From Nautiliaceae bacterium (GTDB lineage Bacteria; Campylobacterota; Campylobacteria; Campylobacterales; Nautiliaceae), in NCBI GenBank assembly GCA_027036005.1, contig JALVTJ010000019.1, positions 1 to 40,715 of the forward strand: a stretch of 40,715 nucleotides of DNA. Direction: 5' to 3'. Numbering within the stretch: the first letter of the stretch is position 1; each line of letters starts with the position of its first letter. The notes beneath the pieces were generated by a model. The model ran no database searches. It was not told where the DNA came from and worked only from the letters and a program-made list of their open reading frames with translations. Below, piece by piece: positions 23,637 through 30,676 of this stretch. Made by a program: the position numbers and the translations under genes.

Positions 23637-25031
23637 ATGAAATTTAGCGATTTTAATTTAAAAAAAGAGTTATTAAAGAGATTGGAAGAGATTGGATTTG
23701 AAAAACCTTCTCCAATTCAAGAAAAAGCCATACCATTTGTATTGGAAGGCAGAGATGTAGTAGCACAAGCTCAAACAGGCACAGGTAAAACGGCGGCTTT
23801 TGGACTTCCTATTTTAAGCAAGATGACAAAAGATCAAAAAGCGTTGGTTATTACTCCTACGCGTGAACTTGCAATTCAAGTAAGCGAAGAAATTTTCAGA
23901 TTCGGCAAGTATCTTGGGATTCATACGGCAACTGTTTATGGCGGAAGCAGTTACAATAGACAAATAAGTCATATTAAAAATTCCGAATTTATAGTTGCAA
24001 CTCCCGGTAGGCTTTTGGATTTACTAAAATCTGGCAGAATAGATATTTCACCCGAGTATGTGATTTTGGATGAAGCCGATGAAATGCTTGATATGGGATT
24101 TTTGGACGATATAAAAGAAATTTTTAAATTTGTTCCGAATAACAGACAGACTTTGCTTTTTAGCGCAACAATGCCAAATCCAATAAAAGAGCTTGCAAAA
24201 ACAATTCTTAAAAACCCGGAATTTATAACAATTACCAAAAAGCAGGTTACAAACGAAAATATAAAAGAGTATTTTTATGTAATTGATGAAAACGAAAGAA
24301 AAGACGCGCTTATCAGGCTTTTTGATTATAAAAATCCGACTAAGGCAATTGTATTTTGCAGAATGAAAAGAGATGTTGACGATATAGCCGATTATTTAAG
24401 CGGAGCTGGAATAAATGCAAAAGGTTTGCACGGCGATATGGACCAAAGAAGAAGAGAAGAAGTTATAAGAGGTTTTAAAAACGATAAAATAGACGTTTTG
24501 GTTGCGACGGATGTTGCCGCAAGAGGACTTGATGTTAATAATGTGTCTCATGTTTTTAATTATCATCTGCCGCTTGATCCTGAAAGTTACGTTCATAGAA
24601 TCGGAAGAACAGGAAGAGCGGGAAAAGAGGGTATGGCCGTATCATTGGTTACTCCTTACGAATTTAAAGCTCTAAGCAAAATTCAGAAAATTTCAAAAAT
24701 AATTTTAAAAGAAATACCGACATTGGATGATATAAAAAACAGTGAAATTAAAAAAATAATTGAAAAATTATCTCAAATCGAACCAAATGTAAAAGCTGTT
24801 GAAATTGTAGAAGAACTTCAAAACGAATATGATTTGCTAAGTATTGCTACAAAAATGGCTCAAATTTTTTTTGCAAAAGAAGCCGATGGGAAAGAGAGAA
24901 TTGGTAAATCTATTGATGAAGCAAAAAGACTTATGAAAAAAAGTCAAACTCAAAACAATTCAAGAAAAAGAAATTATTCAAGAAATTCAAGTAGAAATTT
25001 TAGAGGCGGCAGAAACAGAAAAAGAGGTTAA
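23637..25031 (+). CDS. DEAD-box ATP-dependent RNA helicase
   Basis: This is an RNA helicase with the complete motif set: Q motif FEKPSPIQEKAIP, AQTGTGKTAAF, TPTRELAIQV, LDEADEML, FSATMP, and HRIGRTGRAG. The C-terminal tail is Asn/Ser/Arg/Gly-rich (RNFRGGRNRKRG), typical of the CsdA/RhlE-like helicases that unwind RNA during ribosome assembly or in the cold. I place the start at ATG 23637 because AAAAAGG precedes it; the ORF-track start is a TTG inside the preceding gene. The protein is 464 aa. It converges on the hotdog gene with a four-base overlap. Confidence 0.93.
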   Translation: MKFSDFNLKKELLKRLEEIGFEKPSPIQEKAIPFVLEGRDVVAQAQTGTGKTAAFGLPILSKMTKDQKALVITPTRELAIQVSEEIFRFGKYLGIHTATVYGGSSYNRQISHIKNSEFIVATPGRLLDLLKSGRIDISPEYVILDEADEMLDMGFLDDIKEIFKFVPNNRQTLLFSATMPNPIKELAKTILKNPEFITITKKQVTNENIKEYFYVIDENERKDALIRLFDYKNPTKAIVFCRMKRDVDDIADYLSGAGINAKGLHGDMDQRRREEVIRGFKNDKIDVLVATDVAARGLDVNNVSHVFNYHLPLDPESYVHRIGRTGRAGKEGMAVSLVTPYEFKALSKIQKISKIILKEIPTLDDIKNSEIKKIIEKLSQIEPNVKAVEIVEELQNEYDLLSIATKMAQIFFAKEADGKERIGKSIDEAKRLMKKSQTQNNSRKRNYSRNSSRNFRGGRNRKRG

Positions 25032-25435
25032 GATTTTTTCTGTTTAACTTTTTCAAATACATGCATATCAAGCACTACACAGCTGAAAATGCCTTCGAAA
25101 ATTTTGATATCTTTTAATGTTCCAGTTACTTTAACTTCGACTTTTCTTTTTTCTTTCATAAGAATTTCGCCCTGAAATTCAACTATATCTCCTGCTTTCA
25201 CAGGAGCCATAAACTCGCAATCCGTAGCTTTAACAAGCACAACATAAGGTTCGTTAACACTTGCCATGGCACAAAAATCGGCAGCTCCGAACGTAAATCC
25301 TCCGTGGATCAGACCCTCTTCATCCACCGCCATATCATTTGTCGTTTCCAGAATTACCTTAGCACCTTTGTCGGTAATTTCTATTAATCTGCCGTATTTG
25401 GGATTAAATTTAAGATGAGTTTTCAGCTCTTTCAT
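25028..25435 (-). CDS. hotdog-fold thioesterase-like protein
   Basis: This 135-aa protein has a single hotdog domain of the PaaI-like type: GLIHGGFTFGAADFCAMASV is the central helix with its preceding His-Gly-Gly, and FMAPVKAGDIVEFQGEI is a core strand pair. Such proteins hydrolyse acyl-CoA or related thioesters. The substrate cannot be inferred. It is the third gene of the lnt-bioD unit; its ATG immediately adjoins the bioD stop. No linked biotin or fatty-acid genes beyond bioD are present. Confidence 0.8.
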   Translation of the reverse strand: MKELKTHLKFNPKYGRLIEITDKGAKVILETTNDMAVDEEGLIHGGFTFGAADFCAMASVNEPYVVLVKATDCEFMAPVKAGDIVEFQGEILMKEKRKVEVKVTGTLKDIKIFEGIFSCVVLDMHVFEKVKQKKS

Positions 25436-26110
25436 TTATTCTCCTAAAAGTTTTTTGATAATTTTATCCAAATCTTTTTGAATAAATAAAGGGTTAAATT
25501 GTTTCATAAAAGGATGAGAAATTTTAAAATAATTTTCATCAAACAGATTAATAGCCCAATCAAAATTTATATTTTTATTTTCCAAAAAATATTTATTAAG
25601 CAAAAAATCGTTTATCATTCCGAGTTTCGAAGAAATTACTAAAAAAAGTTTGGCATCTAAAAGTTTAGAAAGTTCCCACATTTCTATCCATTTTTCATTA
25701 AATTCATTTTCCCTTCTCCCTTCCCTCTTCTTCATTCTTATAGGCACTCTAATTCCTCCCGCTCCTTCGATAAGTAAAATATCGCAAAGTGGCTTTATTT
25801 TCTTATATGCCTTTTTGATTTTTTCCAAATCGACAATTCCTGCCACAAAAGGAGAAGCAGGAAGCTTGAATCGAATTGGAACTATATCGTTCAAAGTCAA
25901 ATTTTTAAGCAATGGATTATATTTTTTTGCTTTTTCTAAAAGAATTTTCCCATCAAGAGGATATTCTTCAACACCTGTTTCTATTGGTTTTAAAACTGCT
26001 ACTTTATAGCCAATTTCAGAGAATTTTTTAATAAGTTTAAGGGTTGTATATGTTTTTCCGCAATTCGTATTGTTTGCCGAAATAAAGATATTTAATTTTT
26101 TCTTTTTCAT
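25436..26110 (-). CDS. bioD: ATP-dependent dethiobiotin synthetase
   Basis: This 224-aa enzyme closes the ureido ring of dethiobiotin from diaminopelargonate, CO2 and ATP. Motifs seen: FISANNTNCGKTYTTLKL (a variant P-loop with SANNTNC where the family usually has TGTDT), VLKPIETGV, and LLIEGAGGIRVPI. After that motif the chain contains the odd charged stretch MKKREGRRENEFNE, which is encoded by a five-unit heptamer repeat. Its start lies one base after the lnt stop, and the ribosome site GGAG comes from another heptamer block. Confidence 0.88.
   Translation of the reverse strand: MKKKKLNIFISANNTNCGKTYTTLKLIKKFSEIGYKVAVLKPIETGVEEYPLDGKILLEKAKKYNPLLKNLTLNDIVPIRFKLPASPFVAGIVDLEKIKKAYKKIKPLCDILLIEGAGGIRVPIRMKKREGRRENEFNEKWIEMWELSKLLDAKLFLVISSKLGMINDFLLNKYFLENKNINFDWAINLFDENYFKISHPFMKQFNPLFIQKDLDKIIKKLLGE
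25703..25737. repeat. five 7-nt tandem units inside bioD
   Basis: Five consecutive heptamers fill 35 bases exactly; on the coding strand the third and fourth are identical (GAAGGGA twice). The block is G-rich in an otherwise A/T-rich gene and encodes the KREGRREN region of BioD. Confidence 0.85.
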
Positions 26111-26130
26111 TTTACATTCTCCATTTAATT
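26103..26130. repeat. 7-nt tandem units at the lnt/bioD junction
   Basis: On the minus strand the units TGGAGAA, TGTAAAA and TGAAAAA follow one another. They encode the last Lnt codons and stop, and provide the GGAG site and ATG of bioD. Confidence 0.65.
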
Positions 26131-27326
26131 ATATAGCTTTTGTATCCGTTAATGGAGTGAAAGACTATTTTTTTATATTTATAAGCATATAATTTAATCA
26201 GCATTTTTTGTAAAACGGGTTCGATTGAAGGTTTGAACCATGCATCGTTAGTTAATGCAATAATGTATTTAGGTTTTAGTTTATATAAATTTTCTACGGT
26301 AGCTTCATAACATATTGCATTTATAAATTTATAATTTTTTATTTTGAAAATTCCGAATTTTTTGGAGGTTTTATAATCGCTTGCCCCGTTAAAAAAAATT
26401 TTATTAATTTCTTTTTGAAAAAAAGGAAAAGGTATATATTCGCCAAAAGGAACTAATATGTGCTTATCTAAAATAGTTACTTTTTCATTTTCGAATATAT
26501 ATGTGGAATTGAAAAATTTTTTATTTTTATAATGAAGCGCTCCGGTTATTATGGTTATTTTTTTTGAGAGATTTATTAATTTTTCCATTAAACCCGGATA
26601 TAAATTAAGAAAAAGAGGGAAAGCACTTTCGGGTAAGATGATTACGTCTTTTTTTTCTTTTATAGCTTTTTGTATTAGTTTGAAATTATTTTTTATTTCA
26701 ATCGGTATGAAATTTTTTTGCCATTTTTTCTCTTCCGGAATATTTGTTGAAGCTATATAAATATTTAAATTTGGCATTTTAATATTTGGCGTTTGATAAA
26801 ATTTCAAAAAGACGGAAATTATAAGAAATATTAAGGATAAAATTTTTTTGTTTTTTAGCAATAAGATACTTATTAAAAAAGATAAAAAGGCTATTTTCGT
26901 AATTCCGAAAAAAGTATTTACCAAAATTACTTCCGGTTTTAGCCAATCGAATGTAAAGGGGCGTATATAATCAAATCCGAAAGTTAAAAATAAAAGCCAC
27001 AAATAAATGGAAAATGGAAAATTTAAAATGGAAAATTTAAAGATATTAAATATTTTATTTAATCCCCCAAAAATTATTCCATATCCAATGCCGATAAATA
27101 AAATAATAAAAGGTATCATCCATGTGAGGTTGTAATACCTGAAACTAAGCCCAATCCACCAAAACCAAAAGATTCCTATCCAAAATCCGCTTTGAAAAAA
27201 AGAGTGTTTGATATGAAAAAAAAAGTAAAATGCAAAAAAAGTAAAAAAAGAAGAAAGAATTTCCAATATTAAACAATCAGAAAAAAAAGAGTATAAATAT
27301 ATAGGCATTGAAAAAAAAATTGCCAC
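26112..27326 (-). CDS. lnt: apolipoprotein N-acyltransferase
   Basis: Lnt adds the third acyl chain to lipoproteins at the outer face of the inner membrane. The N-terminal half holds about seven helices, including FWIGIFWFWWIGLSF. The nitrilase-like half has the catalytic triad in IILPESAFP (Glu), DKHILVPFGEYIPF (Lys) and FINAICYEATVE (Cys), as in E. coli Lnt. I chose the GTG at 27326. The longest frame, to 27428, would overlap divergent yajC by 58 bases and its first 34 residues look non-membrane; the ATG at 27308 is also possible. The gene carries a heptamer repeat in its membrane region. It is followed one base later by bioD. Confidence 0.85.
   Translation of the reverse strand: MAIFFSMPIYLYSFFSDCLILEILSSFFTFFAFYFFFHIKHSFFQSGFWIGIFWFWWIGLSFRYYNLTWMIPFIILFIGIGYGIIFGGLNKIFNIFKFSILNFPFSIYLWLLFLTFGFDYIRPFTFDWLKPEVILVNTFFGITKIAFLSFLISILLLKNKKILSLIFLIISVFLKFYQTPNIKMPNLNIYIASTNIPEEKKWQKNFIPIEIKNNFKLIQKAIKEKKDVIILPESAFPLFLNLYPGLMEKLINLSKKITIITGALHYKNKKFFNSTYIFENEKVTILDKHILVPFGEYIPFPFFQKEINKIFFNGASDYKTSKKFGIFKIKNYKFINAICYEATVENLYKLKPKYIIALTNDAWFKPSIEPVLQKMLIKLYAYKYKKIVFHSINGYKSYIIKWRM
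27005..27039. repeat. five 7-nt tandem units inside lnt
   Basis: AAATGGA occurs three times and AAATTTA twice, in strict 7-base register over 35 bases on the plus strand. The coding strand reads FKFSILNFPFSI within a hydrophobic part of Lnt. Confidence 0.85.
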
Positions 27327-27343
27327 AATTAATGAATTTGTGT

Positions 27344-27349
27344 TAAAAT
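27344..27349 (+). promoter_or_regulatory. -10 box for the yajC-secDF superoperon
   Basis: TAAAAT lies 21 bases before the yajC ATG and is followed by an AAAAAGGA ribosome site. No clear -35 is visible. The same short gap must also hold the start region of divergent lnt. Confidence 0.5.
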
Positions 27350-27370
27350 ATCGCTTAAAAAAGGATAAAT

Positions 27371-27679
27371 ATGAATTTTTTATACGCAGCCGGGACAAAT
27401 GGAGCTCATGGAGGGCTTTTGGCATCATTGCTACCTTTGATTATTTTGTTTGTGATTTTTTATTTGCTTGTAATTTTACCACAACAAAGGCAAGCAAAGA
27501 AGCATAAAGCAATGATTGAGGGGTTGCAAAAAGGTGATAAAATAGTTACAACAGGTGGAATTTATGCAGAAGTTATAAGAAGTGAACCGGATGCAATAGT
27601 TGCAAGAATATCTAAAAATACAGAAGTCAGGATAGATAAAGCCGCAGTGGCAAGAAAGTTAAATGATGAAGAAGCTTAA
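27371..27679 (+). CDS. yajC: preprotein translocase accessory subunit YajC
   Basis: This 102-aa protein has one membrane helix (about 17-38, SLLPLIILFVIFYLLVILPQ) followed by the conserved QQRQAKKHKAMIEGLQKGDK and a small beta domain with VVTTGGIYA-like sequence (IVTTGGIYAEV). YajC associates with SecDF at the Sec translocon. Its 3' end overlaps secD by 17 bases, as expected for the conserved yajC-secD-secF operon. Confidence 0.95.
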   Translation: MNFLYAAGTNGAHGGLLASLLPLIILFVIFYLLVILPQQRQAKKHKAMIEGLQKGDKIVTTGGIYAEVIRSEPDAIVARISKNTEVRIDKAAVARKLNDEEA

Positions 27680-29222
27680 TTACAGACTTGTTATATTTAT
27701 AATTGCTACGATATTCGGAATACTCTTTACTATTCCTTCTTTTCTGGGTAAAAAACCGAAAGTGAATTTGGGACTTGATTTGCAAGGCGGAATGTATTTG
27801 GTTTTGGGGGTAAAAACCCAAGATGCAATAAAAAATAAAATAAAAACGATTGCTTCTACCGTTAAATACATTTCCAATAAGAACGATCTTTTTATAGATA
27901 AATTAAAATATTTAAAAAACGGGCTTTCTTTTGAACTGATAGATAAAGACGATGCACCTAAAATGGATAAACAATTAAAAAAAATATCAGGAATTCAAAT
28001 CAAAAAAACATTTAAAAACGGAAGTATTATTTATACAATTATTTTAAGTAAAGAAGAAATTCAAAAAACAAAAAGTGATGCTGTAAAACAAGCGATTCAG
28101 ACAATCAGAAGTAGGCTTAACGCGTATGGACTAACAGAGCCGAGTGTAACAAGGCAGGGAAAAGATAAAATTGTGGTTGAGCTTCCTGGTATTAAAACCG
28201 AAAAAGAAAAAAGAAATATCAAAAAACTTATCTCATCGGCGGCACATTTGGAACTTTATCTGGTTGATGACGAACATAAAATAACAAATCCGAAAGAAGC
28301 TGCTAAATACGGAGATATTATGCTCCCTGATAAAAATAACCCTAAAAGAATGTGGCTTCTTAAAACACCTCCGGTGCTTGATGGGAGTATGATTACCGAT
28401 GCAACCGTAGGATTTACGCAAAGAACAAATCAGCCTGCGATTTTCTTTACTCTTAATTCCCAAGGTGCTGAAATATTTGCAGATGTTACGGGTAAAAATG
28501 TTGGTAAAAGACTTGCCATTGTAGTTGATAACAGAGTGTATTCCGCACCTGTAATTCAGGAAAGAATCGGAGGAGGAAGCGGACAAATAACCGTAGGAAG
28601 CACTGATGAAGCGCATATTCTTGCAATTGCATTAAGAAGCGGTTCGCTTCCTGCCCCCGTTGTTTTGCTTGAACAAAGAAGTGTAGGTGCGTCTCTTGGA
28701 GCTGATAGTATTAGAGAATCCATGATTGCTTTAATTAGCGGTTTTGTAGTTGTAGTAATATTTATGGCTTGGTATTACGGACTTTCAGGAATAATAGCTG
28801 ATATTGCACTTGTTACAAACTTGTTTTTGATTGTAGCCGTTATGGCTATTTTTGAAGCCACACTTACGCTTCCTGGAATGGCGGGTATTGTTTTGACGGT
28901 TGGTATGAGCGTAGATGCTAATGTAATTATTAATGAACGTGTGAGAGAGCTTATAAGAGAAGGAAAAAATATCAAGCATGCGATTGAAGGTGGATACAAA
29001 AACGCAATGAGTGCGATTTTGGATGCGAATATTACAACTCTTATTGCGGCAATAGCGCTTTTTGCATACGGAACTGGAACAATAAAAGGTTTTGCGATAA
29101 CTATGGCAATAGGAATTTTAGCTAGTATGTTAACTGCAATTCTCGGAACTCACGGTATTTGGGAATATATTTTGGCAACAGGTAAAAAAATAACACCAAA
29201 ACATTTTGGAATGAAGGTATAA
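27663..29222 (+). CDS. secD: protein translocase subunit SecD
   Basis: This 519-aa RND-type subunit uses the proton-motive force to pull proteins through SecYEG at the periplasmic side. Its family marks are VNLGLDLQGGMYLVLGV after helix 1 and the periplasmic P1 region with RSRLNAYGLTEPSVTRQG. The C-terminal helices carry GMSVDANVIINERVREL (about 416-432, with the transmembrane Asp) and ALFAYGTGTIKGFA. Translation could begin at ATG 27663 or 27666. secF begins two bases after its stop. Confidence 0.97.
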   Translation: MMKKLNYRLVIFIIATIFGILFTIPSFLGKKPKVNLGLDLQGGMYLVLGVKTQDAIKNKIKTIASTVKYISNKNDLFIDKLKYLKNGLSFELIDKDDAPKMDKQLKKISGIQIKKTFKNGSIIYTIILSKEEIQKTKSDAVKQAIQTIRSRLNAYGLTEPSVTRQGKDKIVVELPGIKTEKEKRNIKKLISSAAHLELYLVDDEHKITNPKEAAKYGDIMLPDKNNPKRMWLLKTPPVLDGSMITDATVGFTQRTNQPAIFFTLNSQGAEIFADVTGKNVGKRLAIVVDNRVYSAPVIQERIGGGSGQITVGSTDEAHILAIALRSGSLPAPVVLLEQRSVGASLGADSIRESMIALISGFVVVVIFMAWYYGLSGIIADIALVTNLFLIVAVMAIFEATLTLPGMAGIVLTVGMSVDANVIINERVRELIREGKNIKHAIEGGYKNAMSAILDANITTLIAAIALFAYGTGTIKGFAITMAIGILASMLTAILGTHGIWEYILATGKKITPKHFGMKV

Positions 29223-29224
29223 AA

Positions 29225-30196
29225 ATGGAACTTTTCTCTCAAAATAAAATATATGATTTTATGAGTAAAAAAAATTTCTTTGTATCTGTTTCTGTCATTT
29301 TAATAATATTAAGTCTTGTTTCAATTTTTACAAAAGGTTTTAATTGGGGAATAGATTTTAAAGGCGGAATAGAAGTTGAGGTTAGAATGCCAAAGCCAAC
29401 CCCGATTTCTGATGTAAGAAAATATGTATCAAAGAAATTTCCCGATGCAAGTATTACTACGTTTGGTTCAAAAAGAGAAATTTTAATAAGATTAAGTGTT
29501 AAAAAAGTAAGTGGAAACGTTCAAAAAGATTTGGGAAATGAAATAAAATCTCTTTTAAAACCTCTCGGTAATGTTGATATAAGAAGAGTTGACATTGTAG
29601 GTGCAAAAGTTGGAAATGAATTAAGAGACAGAGGAATAGAGGCTTTTATTTTTGCAATTGTAGGTATTTTGATATATGTTGCGATAAGATTTGAATGGCG
29701 CTTTGCACTTGCGAGTGTTTTGGCCCTTTTTCACGATACAATAATTTCTTTGGGAGCTGTCAGCTTTTTTCATATAGAAACCAATCTTGATGTTTTGGCT
29801 GCGATTTTAACCCTTATGGGATATTCTCTTAATGATACCATTGTTGTATTCGATAGGATTAGAGAACAGGTAATAGGTTCTAAAATAAAAGATCTTTCCG
29901 AACTTATCAATGATGCAGTATCAAGAACGCTAAGCAGAACAGTTTTAACCTCTCTTACTACATTTTTAGTTGTGTTGACCTTGTTTTTATTTGGAGGAGA
30001 AATAATAAAACCGTTTAGTTTTACATTGCTTGTGGGTATAATTGTGGGAACATATTCTTCTATTTTCATAGCTTCGCCTCTTTTGATTTGGCTCGGATTC
30101 AGCATAGACGATTACAGAAAAAGATTAATGGAAAAAGAAAAAAAGAAAAGAGAAAAAGAAAAAATGCGTAAAATGTATCAGGGGGGAGTAGTTTAA
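29225..30196 (+). CDS. secF: protein translocase subunit SecF
   Basis: This 323-aa protein is the partner of SecD. After helix 1 comes FNWGIDFKGGIEVEVRM. Then a short periplasmic domain and five helices follow, with YSLNDTIVVFDRIREQ (the SecF DRIRE signature), VSRTLSRTVLTSLTTFL and LLVGIIVGTYSSIFIA. The tail is a Lys/Glu-rich helix (KRLMEKEKKKREKEKMRKMY). A 112-base gap with repeats and a possible terminator follows. Confidence 0.97.
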   Translation: MELFSQNKIYDFMSKKNFFVSVSVILIILSLVSIFTKGFNWGIDFKGGIEVEVRMPKPTPISDVRKYVSKKFPDASITTFGSKREILIRLSVKKVSGNVQKDLGNEIKSLLKPLGNVDIRRVDIVGAKVGNELRDRGIEAFIFAIVGILIYVAIRFEWRFALASVLALFHDTIISLGAVSFFHIETNLDVLAAILTLMGYSLNDTIVVFDRIREQVIGSKIKDLSELINDAVSRTLSRTVLTSLTTFLVVLTLFLFGGEIIKPFSFTLLVGIIVGTYSSIFIASPLLIWLGFSIDDYRKRLMEKEKKKREKEKMRKMYQGGVV

Positions 30197-30238
30197 AAGT
30201 GAAAAGTGTAAAATTAAAAATGAAAAACTTTTCACTTT
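30195..30238. repeat. heptamer repeat block with inverted partner after secF
   Basis: Five heptamers beginning AAAAGTG, AAAAGTG start at the secF stop codon. They are followed by an inverted partner, so that AAAGTGAAAAG (30196-30206) can pair perfectly with CTTTTCACTTT (30228-30238) across a 21-base loop. Confidence 0.75.
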
Positions 30239-30242
30239 ACAC

Positions 30243-30290
30243 CCGTACACATACTTTTTCAAAGTGTATGTCGGATAAGCTTTTTATTTT
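30243..30290 (+). terminator. possible rho-independent terminator or attenuator after secF
   Basis: CCG and ACATAC pair with GTATGT and CGG around a T-rich loop, with a three-base bulge (TAC). A T-rich tract (GCTTTTTATTTTTT) follows. The stem is imperfect, so read-through into the DUF6394 gene and leuS is likely. Confidence 0.35.
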
Positions 30291-30308
30291 TTAACTTAAA
30301 GGATTGTT

Positions 30309-30653
30309 ATGGATTGGGGGAAAGTTATTTATGTATTTTTCCAATTGATGAGTTTAACCAGTGTTGCAGGTTATTTATATGATCATAACGCAATTGGACT
30401 TTTTATAGCCGTAAGTTTAAATTTAATTTCGACGTTTTTAAAAATAGGAGTTAGAAATATTGTGGCGGCCGAGCTTTTTGCTGCAAGTTTGGTTGCCGAT
30501 TTACATTTGATACCAGCTTTTTTTTATGAAGTTATAAAACATGATAACGAGGCTGCTATTGCAATGGCTATTGGTGCTTTGATAGCAAATATAGTAACAA
30601 TAATTTTAAGTTTTATTGAAATTTCAAAAGCAAAAGATATTGATTGGGAATAA
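30309..30653 (+). CDS. DUF6394-like membrane protein
   Basis: This 114-aa, very hydrophobic protein has three to four helices (MDWGKVIYVFFQLMSLTSVA start, LFIAVSLNLISTFLKIGVRN, ELFAASLVADLHLIPAFF, IGALIANIVTIILSFIE). It resembles the DUF6394 family that I associate with Campylobacterota at this same location between secF and leuS. The function is not known. An AAAGGA site precedes the ATG. Confidence 0.75.
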   Translation: MDWGKVIYVFFQLMSLTSVAGYLYDHNAIGLFIAVSLNLISTFLKIGVRNIVAAELFAASLVADLHLIPAFFYEVIKHDNEAAIAMAIGALIANIVTIILSFIEISKAKDIDWE

Positions 30654-30676
30654 AATAAAAAATGGAGAATAAAATG
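30649..30676. repeat. degenerate 7-nt units at the leuS start
   Basis: AATAAAA, TAAAAAA, TGGAGAA and TAAAATG follow one another across the DUF6394 stop and the leuS start. The block resembles the lnt/bioD junction, including the GGAG that serves as the leuS ribosome site. Confidence 0.5.

Noticed and set aside
25703-25737. Repeats as a possible CRISPR array
   Set aside because: The units are 7 bases long and directly adjacent, without spacers, and no cas gene is present.
27327-27428. N-terminal extension of Lnt to the ORF-track start
   Set aside because: It would overlap divergent yajC, including its ribosome site, and does not look like the first membrane helix; a later GTG or ATG is more likely.
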